From Rhodospirillaceae bacterium (GTDB lineage Bacteria > Pseudomonadota > Alphaproteobacteria > Rhodospirillales > Rhodospirillaceae), in contig JAQWQC010000001.1 of NCBI GenBank assembly GCA_029245025.1, forward strand, positions 1 through 64,000: DNA of 64,000 nt, given 5' to 3'. The translations under genes and the position numbers were made by a program. Of the stretch, positions 36,208 to 45,726 are shown piece by piece. The notes under the pieces are model-generated. The model was not told where the DNA came from. It saw only the letters and a list, made by a program, of their open reading frames with translations, and did not search any database. The stretch's first letter is position 1. Each line of letters opens with the position of its first letter.

Positions 36208-38523
36208 ATGGATAAACCCTTGAAACAGAAAAAGACCGGCCCACTTTCTGGGGTCAGGGTCCTCAGCATTGGCAGTTCAATTGTCGGGCCATGGGCTGCG
36301 ACTCTGCTGGGTTATCTCGGTGCGGATGTCGTCAAAATTGAGCGTCCAACCGGTGAGTACCTAAGGCTTCTTTATCCGCTCCAAAATGGGATGTCGACGA
36401 CATACACGTCAACGAATATCAATCAGCGCATTGCCGAACTGGACGTTAAGCAACCCGAAGACTTGGCAACGGTCCATCGGCTGGCGGATCAAGCAGACAT
36501 TCTAATCGAAAACTTTCGGCCGGGCGTGGGTGATCGTATTGGCCTTGGATACGATCAACTGCACAAAAGAAACCCGAGACTTGTATATGGATCGAGTACG
36601 GGTTGGGGAGGTGTGGGGCCGATGCGCGATCTTGCCGCTCTAGATCCGCACCTCCAAGCCTTTACCGGAATCGCAAGTTTAAACGGAGTGCCTGGTGGTG
36701 CGCCGGAAATGCTTCGTTTCGTTCACATGGACCCAAGCGCCGCGACATCATTTGCCGGATTAACTCTGCTCGGATTGATCGAGCGGGAACGGTTTGGGCA
36801 TGCGTGCCTGGTGCAAACTAGCCATTTGGCTATGGGTGTCGCTCAGCAAATGAGTCGTGTGGCTGAAGGCCTGCTTAGCGATGTTTCTCTGGAGCTTCTC
36901 GGAAGTGCGTCTTCCGTTAGTGCTCCAAATCAGTGCTTCGAGACACTAGACAGCACTTTCTTGGCAGTAACCTGTGATAATCAAGAGCAATGGGAGGGTT
37001 TGTGCCGCGCGGTTGAACAGGTAGAACTCATCCAGGACAAGCGTTTTGCTACGAATATTGACCGTGTAAACAACCGGGGTACTTTGGCGGAGTTGGTTGG
37101 CGGAATTCTCAAGACCAAACCGGCTCGCTGGTGGGTCATACGGTTCCAACGTGAAGGTGTACCGCATGGTTTTAGTTTAGATTTTGAAAGCATTAAATAT
37201 CACCAGCAAATCGTGGAGAATGATTTTCTTACTACTGTTAATCCGCCCCCCGACGATTCAATGTATGTGGGGGGCGTGCCCTGGGCTTTCAGCAGAACAC
37301 CAGCGCAGATCGATGCCGCCGTACCAGTTCCGGGTCAGCATACAAGGGAGGTTGTCGCGGATGGTTTTTCTGAAAATTTGAAAACCGACAAAGAAGAGAC
37401 AACGGATGCTGACGTAGCGTTACCGTTGAGCGGCTTACGCGTGGTTGATGCCACTCAAGGGTTCGCGGGTCCTTATTTGGGTTTGCTGTTGGCGGAGGCT
37501 GGAGCTGAAGTCATAAAAGTAGAGCCACCTCGCGGTGATTGGGCAAGGCAACTCGCTCCGCAAACATCCTCAGGTAACAGCGCTGTTTTCGACTCGTTTA
37601 ACCGAAACAAAGACAGTATCGCATTAGATCTAGATACCGCGGCTGGCAAGGTCGAGTATAAAGCGCTTGTCCAAGACGCTGCCGTTGTTCTTGAAGATTG
37701 GGGGGTTGGCATCGCTGCGTCTCGCGAGCTTTCCTGCGAAAAACTATCTAAAGATAATCCGGGATTGGTATACTTGGCGCTGACACCCTTTGGAGAGAAG
37801 GGGCCAATGAAGCACTTGCCAGGAAGTGAACTGGTGGTGCAGGCGATGACGGGTTATCTCCGTTTATTGGGCAAGCTTGGAGAGGCACCGGTTCGTGCCG
37901 GTGCAGATATCGTTGCTACCTGTGCTGGCTCTATGGCCTTTGTCGGTGTGCTGAGTGCGCTTTATCATCGCGAACGCACAGGTCAAGGGCAGCGCATCGC
38001 GATAAGTTTGTTAGGTTCAATGATGTGTATGAGAACCCATCAATGGGCAGCGCGCACCAACCCCGATAAATGGTTAGGTGACTCCTATTGTAGCAATGAA
38101 GAAGATAACCCGCACTACGGATATCAAACGAAAGATAAGCCAATCTTCATGACACCGGCCACCGGTCTGTCCCATGAAGACTTTCTTAGCCTGCTGGAAG
38201 CTTTTCAAATGAAAGAAGCGTTCGAAGAAAACCCGAACTTCGCAGAGAATTGGTGGCATACGCTAGGTCTTGGCTACTTGTCGGGTGCTGCAAAACCTCT
38301 TTGGGATGAATATGTCTCCAAATTTAGTAGTCAAGAGGCCTTGGATATCGTTGAACAATACGATATCTGGGCCGTTGAATTTTCAGACCTCACGGAACTC
38401 ATGGACCACCCACAGGTGAAAGCTTTAGATCTTGTGCAAAGCTTGGACGGAAAAAAGTATGTACGGGCACCGTGGATTACACCTTGGGGATTACCTGATT
38501 TAAAAATGGCTCCCGAGATTTGA
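36208..38523 (+). CDS. Fused double CaiB/BaiF-type CoA-transferase
   Basis: Class III CoA-transferases are usually about 400 residues and dimerise as interlocked rings. This 771-residue protein carries two complete copies in one chain. The first starts GPLSGVRVLSIGSSIVGPWAATLLGYLGADVVKIE and has an Asp in VHMDPSAATSFAG, near residue 178. The second starts LPLSGLRVVDATQGFAGPYLGLLLAEAGAEVIKVE near 405 and has an Asp in RAGADIVATCAG, at about residue 568. Both keep the likely catalytic Asp, so the fusion may act as a covalent pseudo-dimer. It probably transfers CoA to the acid made by the upstream pathway. A LacI-type operator lies at its promoter. Confidence 0.9.
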   Translation: MDKPLKQKKTGPLSGVRVLSIGSSIVGPWAATLLGYLGADVVKIERPTGEYLRLLYPLQNGMSTTYTSTNINQRIAELDVKQPEDLATVHRLADQADILIENFRPGVGDRIGLGYDQLHKRNPRLVYGSSTGWGGVGPMRDLAALDPHLQAFTGIASLNGVPGGAPEMLRFVHMDPSAATSFAGLTLLGLIERERFGHACLVQTSHLAMGVAQQMSRVAEGLLSDVSLELLGSASSVSAPNQCFETLDSTFLAVTCDNQEQWEGLCRAVEQVELIQDKRFATNIDRVNNRGTLAELVGGILKTKPARWWVIRFQREGVPHGFSLDFESIKYHQQIVENDFLTTVNPPPDDSMYVGGVPWAFSRTPAQIDAAVPVPGQHTREVVADGFSENLKTDKEETTDADVALPLSGLRVVDATQGFAGPYLGLLLAEAGAEVIKVEPPRGDWARQLAPQTSSGNSAVFDSFNRNKDSIALDLDTAAGKVEYKALVQDAAVVLEDWGVGIAASRELSCEKLSKDNPGLVYLALTPFGEKGPMKHLPGSELVVQAMTGYLRLLGKLGEAPVRAGADIVATCAGSMAFVGVLSALYHRERTGQGQRIAISLLGSMMCMRTHQWAARTNPDKWLGDSYCSNEEDNPHYGYQTKDKPIFMTPATGLSHEDFLSLLEAFQMKEAFEENPNFAENWWHTLGLGYLSGAAKPLWDEYVSKFSSQEALDIVEQYDIWAVEFSDLTELMDHPQVKALDLVQSLDGKKYVRAPWITPWGLPDLKMAPEI

Positions 38524-38559
38524 ACGCCACATCGCCTCGATTTCGAAGTTAAGGACTTT

Positions 38560-39606
38560 ATGCACCAGCCAATAAAACCCTCTGATCTGCTGACGTTCCC
38601 GTTGGAAGAACTACCTCAACCAGGTGAGCTAATTAGCGTAGCCGATGGTGTGCACTGGCTCCGTATGCCGCTACCCATTGCTCTGAATCACATCAACTTA
38701 TGGCTTCTAGAGGACGGTGATGGTTGGACCATCGTTGACACTGGTATCTGCACCGATGAAACCAAAGGCCTATGGGAAAGTATTTTCGAGAAGCATCTTG
38801 ATAGCAAACCCGTAAAAAGACTCATTGTGACGCACATGCACCCAGACCACATTGGATTAGCAGGCTGGCTGGTCGATAAGTGGGATATAGACCTATGGAT
38901 GACCCGATCTGAGTACCTGATGTGCCGTAACCTTATGTCTGACAATGGCAAAGAAGCGCCGGAGGAGGGAATTCGGTTTTATCAAGCAGCTGGTTTTGAC
39001 GAGGATCAGTTGAATGTATATCGGCAACGATTTGGATGGTATGGAGCGCGTATCACACCCTTGCCGAACGCTATTCACCGTATGGTAAATGGTCAGGAGA
39101 TCCAGATTGGCGACAACAAGTGGAAGGTTGTTGTCGGCACGGGTCATTCGCCCGAGCACGCTTGTCTTTACTGTGAGGATCAGAATGTGGTGATCGCTGG
39201 AGATCAAATATTGCCGCGTATTTCTTCTAACGTGAGTGTTAGGCCTAATGAGCCGACTGAAAACCCTCTGGCGGAATGGCTAGATTCTTGCCGTATGCTT
39301 ATTGAAACATTACCATCAGACATTCTCGTCTTGCCGTCGCATGGCCGGCCATTTCAAGGTGCGCATGAACGCTTAAATGCATTGATTCACGATCACGAAG
39401 ATAGCCTTGAGAAGCTGTATGACCTGTGCGAAGAGCCTCAACGTGTGGTCGACACCTTTCCGACCTTGTTTAAGGGTGAGATCGGAGAAAACAATCTCAT
39501 AATTGCGGTCGGCGAGAGTTTGGCCCATCTCCACTATCTCCTTGCAGAAGGACGTATTGCGGTTAAGAAAGATGCGGACGAAGTAGGCCTGTATTACCGT
39601 ACCTAG
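38560..39606 (+). CDS. MBL-fold hydrolase, cytoplasmic, 348 residues
   Basis: The zinc motif HMHPDHIGLAGWL is at H92-x-H94-x-D96-H97. Other metal ligands fit VVGTGHSPEHACLY, VIAGDQILPRIS and LPSHGRPF. The segment GVHWLRMPLPIALNHINLWLLEDGDGWTIVDTG opens the domain. No signal peptide is seen. A protein of identical length, colinear throughout, lies at 61895. Such proteins include thioesterases, lactonases and glyoxalase II-like enzymes. It is co-transcribed with the CoA-transferase (36 bases between) and could cleave the CoA thioester product or a lactone. Confidence 0.88.
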   Translation: MHQPIKPSDLLTFPLEELPQPGELISVADGVHWLRMPLPIALNHINLWLLEDGDGWTIVDTGICTDETKGLWESIFEKHLDSKPVKRLIVTHMHPDHIGLAGWLVDKWDIDLWMTRSEYLMCRNLMSDNGKEAPEEGIRFYQAAGFDEDQLNVYRQRFGWYGARITPLPNAIHRMVNGQEIQIGDNKWKVVVGTGHSPEHACLYCEDQNVVIAGDQILPRISSNVSVRPNEPTENPLAEWLDSCRMLIETLPSDILVLPSHGRPFQGAHERLNALIHDHEDSLEKLYDLCEEPQRVVDTFPTLFKGEIGENNLIIAVGESLAHLHYLLAEGRIAVKKDADEVGLYYRT

Positions 39607-39650
39607 GGGTGTTGTATTCATTTAGTCCTTTCTAATGGTCGGAAGTCATT

Positions 39651-41120
39651 ATGTCTCGATCACTAATCTCTGACACCCTTCTAAAGAACGCATATGTAGT
39701 GACCGTCGATACGGAGCGGCGTGTTTTTACAAATGGCTATGTCGCTTTTCATGAAGGGCGTGTGTTGGCGGTTGGCAAGATGTCAGACTGCAAAGTAGAG
39801 GCCAGGGATGTACTCGATTGTAGCGGCAAGGTTGTTCTTCCTGGATTTACCAATGCGCACAACCACCTCATTCAGGTTTTCTTTCGGGGCTATAATGATG
39901 ACCGTTGGCCCGTCACCGATTTTCCAGCAGCTGTTGCTGCGTTGCTTAAACAGCAAGCTCTTGTAGCCAGCCGATTGGACGAAGAGCGCAGTTACATATT
40001 GGCGCGTCTCCATACTCTGGATTTAATACGATCGGGGTATGTGGGGACACACGACGAACATTTTTTGAATGCGATTCCCAAATCAGTAGACGGGGCATGG
40101 CAGGCCCTGCATGAGTCAGGTATGCGCGGTTTTCTCGCGCGTTGCATTGTTAACGGCGACAAAGTGCCCGAAGCCGACCGTGAGACTGTCGATGATGGCC
40201 TTAAGGAAGTTCAGCGTTTAGGAGCGAAGTTCAATACGTCTCGGATTGAAGTCGCGTCAGGTATTTTGAATTATCAATATCTTGCGGACCCAGAGGATAT
40301 GCGCCGCATTGCCGATGCGAGTGCTGCCATGAACGTGCGCCTCGACGTAGATATGACCGACAACTCACAAGGTAGGTCGCTAAAAGCGCGCGGCTATAGC
40401 GGTGGGCAGGTCGAATATTATCAGGATTTCGGCGTCCTTCAGCAGCCAATGTATGCGGGTAAAGCCGTTCATGTGCAGCCCCACGAGTTTGACATCCTTG
40501 CAAAGCAGGATGGGCGCGTTGGGCTGGTCCCAATTTTAAGACAATTCGACGCCGCTGGCCTTCCAGTCCACTACTTTCTTTCTCGCGATGTCATTCCCGG
40601 CTTGGGTACGGATGGCCCCATGGTTTCGGACTGCCAGAACGTTTTCGAACTTATGCGGCAAACCATTTTAACTCAGAATCTTGCGATTATCCGTGAAAGT
40701 AGGGATGGGGCGCCATCACCAGCCGCCCAGCACTGGGCCACCAGTGAAACTGTTATTGAAATGGCATCGCTGGGTAGCGCGCGAACTTTGTTTATGGATG
40801 ACGTAACAGGCAGTATTGAGGTGGGAAAAGCCGCTGACTGCGTTATTGCTAATCTCAATCGTGCGACTATGCGTCCCACTCAACAAGACCTTCGCACACT
40901 CGGTATTTTAGTGTGGGCAGGTGCGGCGGATTCCGTCGACACGGTGTTTGTCGAGGGACGAAAGATTCTTGAAGACAATCAGTCTACCGTTTGGGATGAG
41001 GAGGAGGTGATCCGCGATGCAGAGAGGGTTATGGCTGAAATATCTGAAGAGACAGACTTGCCGTCTTTGATGCCAGATCGCACCGCTGGCCGTCAGTACA
41101 GAGGGTGGACGTACATCTAA
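39651..41120 (+). CDS. Amidohydrolase-family protein (cytosine/chlorotriazine deaminase-like)
   Basis: The 489-residue protein has the deaminase-like TIM barrel of the amidohydrolase superfamily: LLKNAYVVTVDTERR at the N-terminus, GKVVLPGFTNAHNHL with the first His pair, AVHVQPHEFDILAK, GLGTDGPMVS with the metal-ligand Asp, and the composite C-terminal beta-sandwich with IEVGKAADCVIANLN. The place where related enzymes have a metal-binding His (HxxE) reads DVDMTDN. GGAAG lies upstream of the ATG. It would remove an amine, amide or halogen by hydrolysis (inference). It is third in the CoA-transferase operon. Confidence 0.87.
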   Translation: MSRSLISDTLLKNAYVVTVDTERRVFTNGYVAFHEGRVLAVGKMSDCKVEARDVLDCSGKVVLPGFTNAHNHLIQVFFRGYNDDRWPVTDFPAAVAALLKQQALVASRLDEERSYILARLHTLDLIRSGYVGTHDEHFLNAIPKSVDGAWQALHESGMRGFLARCIVNGDKVPEADRETVDDGLKEVQRLGAKFNTSRIEVASGILNYQYLADPEDMRRIADASAAMNVRLDVDMTDNSQGRSLKARGYSGGQVEYYQDFGVLQQPMYAGKAVHVQPHEFDILAKQDGRVGLVPILRQFDAAGLPVHYFLSRDVIPGLGTDGPMVSDCQNVFELMRQTILTQNLAIIRESRDGAPSPAAQHWATSETVIEMASLGSARTLFMDDVTGSIEVGKAADCVIANLNRATMRPTQQDLRTLGILVWAGAADSVDTVFVEGRKILEDNQSTVWDEEEVIRDAERVMAEISEETDLPSLMPDRTAGRQYRGWTYI

Positions 41121-41133
41121 CCCAGCAACTTGT

Positions 41134-41913
41134 TTAAAACGGGTGTTGTGTTCCGTCGTAGCTAAACAACTTACCCGTATCTTCAATAGACAAACCTTCG
41201 ATCACGGCAATCATTCCGCCGATACTTTGTTGCGGTTCAATGAGCCCTGGGAAATTTACGTCTCCCATTTTTTCGACTTTGACCTGTCCAGGAGAGAGAG
41301 ACGCAACTATGACGCCATCTTTCTCTAAATCGCCCGCAATTATTTTAATGTACATATTAAGAGTGGCTTTAGACGCCTTGTACCAGTATCCGCCTGGCAT
41401 GGTTGGTCCGCGAAATCCAAAGGTACCTGCCAGAGAACTTATAGCGACAATCGTTTTGTCTTCACTGGCTTTGACGTGGCCCGCAAAGGCTTCGGCAATT
41501 TTTAGACCACCCAATGCGTTGATGCGCATGAAACTTTCCCACTGGTTGTAGTCGAGTGTCCCGAAAGACTGCGGGACTGGATTGCGAAAGTCACCTGTAA
41601 TGCCTGCATTACTGACGAGGACGTCAATTGTCGTACCTTCAAGCTTTGACGCTAGGTCATTAATTTGCTGATGATTGGTTACATCCATGGTCTCGATGTG
41701 AATAAGGCCGGGAAATTCTCTGCGCAGGTTGATTAAGGATTCAGGTTCCGCGCTACGACGATGGGTGGCAATTACATCCCACCCCTTAGCGGCGTATTGC
41801 TTGGCAAACTCGAGGCCAATCCCAGAGTTTGATCCAGTTATAAGCACTGTCTTCGCTTCCACTGAAGGAATCAAAAACGTTGCGAGAGCAGCTACGAGAA
41901 GGGTGCGGCGCAT
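41134..41913 (-). CDS. SDR-family oxidoreductase with N-terminal signal peptide
   Basis: From ATG 41913 (GGGGA 5 bases upstream; ATG 41925 is possible) the protein begins MRRTLLVAALATFLIPSVEAK, a typical Sec signal with a cleavage site after VEA. A short-chain dehydrogenase domain follows: TGSNSGIG for NAD(P), NAGITGD, SSLAGTFGF and the active-site YKASK. The domain is complete, about 240 residues. An NAD(P)-dependent SDR with a signal peptide is unusual, since the periplasm lacks free NAD(P). The hydrophobic start may instead be a membrane anchor. It converges on the amidohydrolase gene, with 13 bases between. Confidence 0.82.
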   Translation of the reverse strand: MRRTLLVAALATFLIPSVEAKTVLITGSNSGIGLEFAKQYAAKGWDVIATHRRSAEPESLINLRREFPGLIHIETMDVTNHQQINDLASKLEGTTIDVLVSNAGITGDFRNPVPQSFGTLDYNQWESFMRINALGGLKIAEAFAGHVKASEDKTIVAISSLAGTFGFRGPTMPGGYWYKASKATLNMYIKIIAGDLEKDGVIVASLSPGQVKVEKMGDVNFPGLIEPQQSIGGMIAVIEGLSIEDTGKLFSYDGTQHPF

Positions 41914-42217
41914 AGGAATCCCCATAGGTTCATGGAATTGACTTTGGTGACCAGATCATAGCCAGGATGCGTGGGGTTTGATGTGTCCCAATGCCTACCG
42001 CCCGCATAGTGGCGTTCATTTCGTCCAACTCCCTATATCGATCAACCATGATAGGCTATGTCTTATCTAGATCCGGGCCCCATTTGCGACCGAATAATGG
42101 TCGTGCCTCCGGGAATTTGGGTGCCCCTTGGCCCACCTTTCACTAAAGTCTTTAGAGTCGGCTGGCTGATCAGACGAGAGAGCGGGCAGAAATGGTCGAG
42201 GGTCAATAGGAGGATAT

Positions 42218-42997
42218 ATGCAAGGTTATCAAAAATTCATGGGGTCGCTTTTTGTCTGTGTTCTTTTGGCATTACCCACTTTTGCCGCAGACCGTGTCGT
42301 CGTGGTCGGCGGGACAAGCAAAACCGGAATAGCCGCCATCAGGCTAGCTCAGGACGCCGGTTATGATGTTGTGGGGACGACCCGGAGTCTTCAGCGCGCT
42401 CAAGACCGCTACGGCACCGACATTAACTGGGCTGTGGTCGACATCAAAAAGCCCGACACGATCAAAGCGGCTTTTGAAGGGGCGGATTACATTATCTCTT
42501 CTATCGGGTCGCTTGAGCCAACGGGGGATAACCGCCCTGAAAATGTCGACTACAAGGGCGTGGTCAACATGGTTGACGCCGCCATTTCTGCTGGCGTGAA
42601 ACGGTTCGTACTTATTTCTTCCGCCGGGGCGGGTGGAGATGTGCGCAATCGCCTCAACTATATTTTCAACAACATTCTTGTTTGGAAGTGGCTGGGTGAG
42701 GATTACCTGCGGGACAGCGAGATGGAATCCGCGATCCTTAGACCGGGAAATCTGAATGATGAACCCGGTGGCGTTACGGGTGTTGATTTGCTGCAAATCG
42801 ATAGCACTGCGAATAGGCGGCAAATTCCCCGAGCTGATGTTGCCGCTGTTTCTGTTCATTGCATGGAAAGTGCGGATTGCAAGAACAAGACCTTCGAAAT
42901 GTTCAGTGACCTGGAAGGTGCGGTTGATGGCTGGAAAGCCACACTAGCTGGGCTCAAGGAGGACGACGTTACGCTAATGGTAATGCCGCAACGCTAG
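42218..42997 (+). CDS. NAD(P)-binding SDR/NmrA-type protein with signal peptide
   Basis: The 259-residue precursor starts with the signal peptide FMGSLFVCVLLALPTFAAD. The mature part is an atypical SDR with VVVVGGTSKTGIAAIRLAQDAGYDVVGTTR, WAVVDIKKPDTIKAAFEGADYIISSIG and KRFVLISSAGAGG. It resembles NAD(P)H-binding NmrA-like proteins. AGGAGG lies 4 bases before the ATG, the clearest ribosome site in the region. The 292 bases upstream contain no convincing gene. Two of its neighbours (41134 and 45727) are also SDR-fold proteins with export signals. Confidence 0.82.
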   Translation: MQGYQKFMGSLFVCVLLALPTFAADRVVVVGGTSKTGIAAIRLAQDAGYDVVGTTRSLQRAQDRYGTDINWAVVDIKKPDTIKAAFEGADYIISSIGSLEPTGDNRPENVDYKGVVNMVDAAISAGVKRFVLISSAGAGGDVRNRLNYIFNNILVWKWLGEDYLRDSEMESAILRPGNLNDEPGGVTGVDLLQIDSTANRRQIPRADVAAVSVHCMESADCKNKTFEMFSDLEGAVDGWKATLAGLKEDDVTLMVMPQR

Positions 42998-43020
42998 CTC
43001 GTGTTGATGATAATGACGAA

Positions 43021-43055
43021 AGGGCGGTGGCGAAATGTCACCGCCCTTTTTATTT
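43021..43055. terminator. Bidirectional terminator between convergent genes
   Basis: AGGGCGGTG (43021-43029) pairs with CACCGCCCT (43039-43047), followed by TTTTATTT. The stop codon of the minus-strand PepSY gene lies in this T-run. It serves the plus-strand SDR gene and probably the minus-strand operon too. Confidence 0.88.
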
Positions 43056-44147
43056 GCGCCGCCACCACAAAATCAAACCGGTCACGAACAGGGCGGGGAA
43101 AAACAGGCCGGCAACGAACATGATCAAACGACCGGGTAAACCGGCAATGGCTCCACTGTGCAGACTGGCTGCAAAATCGGCTGACAATAGTGACGTCCAT
43201 GTGGGCGCTGCGGGGACGGACACGCGAATGATGTCTCCCGAATAACGATTTACGAAAACGGTCGTCTGCATCGCTACGGCGTTTTCACCGGGTGGGAATA
43301 CGCGAATCAAATAGAAGGGCTGTGGTCCCAGCGGCCGCAGGATGAAGCCAAGCCAAGACTCAGGCACTGCCTCCAATGCCGCATCAGCGGCCTGCTGCCA
43401 GGGGATTGTGGGCGGCGGACCCGCATTCTGTGCAGGTCTTGGTGGGGCGCCGCTCGACCCAGCTGACGGCGCGGCGGGTTGAGCCGGTGGTCCGGCTTCG
43501 GGGGTGGTCAATTTCCAAACGATGGGAGGCACCGTCAACGCAGATAGAAAAAGAAACAAGAAGAGATAAACGCCGCTCGTGTTATGCAAATCGCGCAGCA
43601 CCCGACGGGAATCACCCGTCCACTTTACGGTGAGGGCTGATGTAGCTTGCCCTTTACTGGGCCACCAAATGGCGAGTCCAGCAAGAAACATGACCATGAG
43701 AAGGACTGCCAATACGCCGAGCAGGTTCTCACCGATAGCGCCCAGTGTCAGGTCTCCATGCAAGCGGCGAATCAAGGCCATGGATGACAAGCTGAATCGG
43801 GTACCGGTGACTTCGGCCGAGTAGGGATTCACGAAAATCTGTTTTTCATCGCCGTTTCCATGGCGCAGCGTGACAATGAAAGATCGCTCGTCGGCATCGT
43901 CAAGACGAGAGGCGAAGAACGCCTTCCACTCAGGGCTCTCGTTTTCAGCGGCCGTGATGATCAGATCAAGTTCTGTATGGTTTCCTAGTGGCTCAACTGA
44001 AAAAAGATCGGCGTTGAACCACATATCTAGCTCATCCTCAAAGATAAGGATGGAGCCTGTAACGCCCACCAGAACAATCAGAATACCCGCGACGAGTCCG
44101 GTCCAGCGGTGAAAGCTGAGCCAAAAGACCTTCGTACTCGCCTTCAC
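43050..44147 (-). CDS. PepSY-TM family membrane protein
   Basis: The 365-residue protein has four likely membrane segments (near 10-35, 137-162, 185-208 and 335-360) with PepSY-type periplasmic domains (NADLFSVEPLGNHTELDLIITAAE; DAALEAVPESWLGFILRPLG). It matches the PepSY-associated TM (PiuB-like) family, often found next to TonB receptors or metal-related genes. A proline/alanine-rich insert lies at about residues 218-252. Its start overlaps the stop of the BNR gene by one base (TAGTG), so the two are translationally linked. It may be an inner-membrane ferric reductase-type component, but this is not shown. Confidence 0.85.
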   Translation of the reverse strand: MKASTKVFWLSFHRWTGLVAGILIVLVGVTGSILIFEDELDMWFNADLFSVEPLGNHTELDLIITAAENESPEWKAFFASRLDDADERSFIVTLRHGNGDEKQIFVNPYSAEVTGTRFSLSSMALIRRLHGDLTLGAIGENLLGVLAVLLMVMFLAGLAIWWPSKGQATSALTVKWTGDSRRVLRDLHNTSGVYLFLFLFLSALTVPPIVWKLTTPEAGPPAQPAAPSAGSSGAPPRPAQNAGPPPTIPWQQAADAALEAVPESWLGFILRPLGPQPFYLIRVFPPGENAVAMQTTVFVNRYSGDIIRVSVPAAPTWTSLLSADFAASLHSGAIAGLPGRLIMFVAGLFFPALFVTGLILWWRRK

Positions 44148-45448
44148 TACCGCTGCCCCAGTTCGATTTCTCCTGGTGTTGAGGGCAGGACAGTCGTGTG
44201 GATGCGATCGGCTTCTATCCAGGTCACCTGAAAGCGGCCGTCCGCTCGGACAGCGACCACGGGGTTAGAGGCGTTTTCCAGGCCATTTGTTAGAGCGCGT
44301 ACGCCACCTATGGCTTGGCCTGACGGTCCATACATGCGTGAGAATATTTGCCGCCGGCTGTCGGTTTTGCCGTGCCATACCAGCAACGCATAATTTTCAT
44401 TGGCGGCGATCGATGGCGCGTCTGACACCAGAGCGTTGGGGTGAACGGCGGTAGAGGGACCGAAGTTGGCGCCAGAATCGCTCGACAGAGACACGTAGAC
44501 ACCGGGACGTTCCTCTCCGCCGCTATAGACGACCGTGAACACACGATTGCCCTGAAGTGCTAAGGCCGTCGGTTTGAGAGGGCAGCCCTCAATCTCCCAG
44601 GCTGCGTGTCCCGCATCAACTGGAGCGCCCATTGCGGCCGTGTCTCCCTCAATCTGGATCACCGTCGGTTGGCGCAGCCCGCTGGCAGACACGCTCCGAA
44701 GACTAAGGTAGAGAGACGAACCGGCACTTGCCTCTGTCATCAATTGGCAACAGGGACACACGCCCGTCTTCATCAATTCCTCGGCGGCATCGAAGGTGTT
44801 GCCGCCATCCCGAGATACGGCTGAGTACAACGCGCTGGCATCGTCTTCAGCCGTGCGGTAGCGCGTATCTATCCAGAATGCGCGCACCACGCTGCTGGGC
44901 GTTACGGCAATAGACTGAAAACCTGCTGTGGTCATGAAGTCGCCATGGGTGAATTCACTGCGGTCAATATCGTTGAGTTCGGACAATCGGCGTGGAGGTT
45001 CGAACGATCGTCCACCGTCGGTGGATCGTGTGTAATGGGACGTCATTAGGGGTTTGCCCATGTCCGGATGCAGCTCGTTAGCCGCATAGGAAATATGCCA
45101 GTTACCATTTGCGGCACCGGCAATGCGCGGGCGGTTGATGTTCTGCCCTCTTACGACTGCGGGGTCATGGTTGACCTTTACAGGTGGCGTAAAGGATTCG
45201 CCGCCATCTCTTGAAATGGCGACAAAAAGATTAGTGCGGGCAAACTCCGTATGTTGGTGATGATCCGTTTGAGCCGGAGTCAGACCCGGAGATCGGTCCA
45301 CCCACATCAGGGCGATGTGCCCCTTGGCATTGATAGACATATCTGGGGCCACGGCAATGTGTGATTCAGGACTGACAGGCATTGCCAACGCCAGAGACGA
45401 GCAGAACCAGAGGAGTACGTTGGTCGCGATAAAGTATAAACGGGCCAT
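44147..45448 (-). CDS. Exported BNR/Asp-box (sialidase-like) beta-propeller protein
   Basis: The protein (433 residues from ATG 45448, AAAGG 10 bases upstream; an upstream ATG at 45478 is possible) has a signal peptide ending near SLALA. At least four Asp-box repeats are seen: SRDGGESF, STDGGRSF, SRDGGNTF and SSDSGANF, as in six-bladed sialidase propellers. The RIP and catalytic Arg triad of true sialidases is not evident. A CPCC cluster (TGVCPCCQLM) in mid-chain could bind a metal. It is the first gene of an operon with the PepSY protein, so it may be a periplasmic partner of that membrane component. Confidence 0.8.
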   Translation of the reverse strand: MARLYFIATNVLLWFCSSLALAMPVSPESHIAVAPDMSINAKGHIALMWVDRSPGLTPAQTDHHQHTEFARTNLFVAISRDGGESFTPPVKVNHDPAVVRGQNINRPRIAGAANGNWHISYAANELHPDMGKPLMTSHYTRSTDGGRSFEPPRRLSELNDIDRSEFTHGDFMTTAGFQSIAVTPSSVVRAFWIDTRYRTAEDDASALYSAVSRDGGNTFDAAEELMKTGVCPCCQLMTEASAGSSLYLSLRSVSASGLRQPTVIQIEGDTAAMGAPVDAGHAAWEIEGCPLKPTALALQGNRVFTVVYSGGEERPGVYVSLSSDSGANFGPSTAVHPNALVSDAPSIAANENYALLVWHGKTDSRRQIFSRMYGPSGQAIGGVRALTNGLENASNPVVAVRADGRFQVTWIEADRIHTTVLPSTPGEIELGQR

Positions 45449-45726
45449 GTGGCATTCGCCTTTCCAAACGTTAGGCACGTGGTGATCGCGCCCTTGGCTT
45501 GATCGGTAGGAGAATACCTTAGAGTCTTAAGCGGACGTAACCCCTAAGGCCCTATTTCACAAACACTTCAGGTCAAGCCGGGTTCGATCCTTGATTCTCT
45601 CTTGTTGGCTGATTAGGCCAATGCCTTAGCCGGGTTTATAATTCTTTCTTGTCCAATTGACTCTTTTGATCGGTTTGCAACTGTAGGCTCTTGGCTAGTG
45701 CGATTCTTGAAGGAGTGGGGGAAGCG

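Noticed and set aside
42058-42366. 102-residue open frame before the SDR gene at 42218
   Set aside because: It overlaps the clear start and signal peptide of the SDR gene in another frame, has no ribosome site and no family features.
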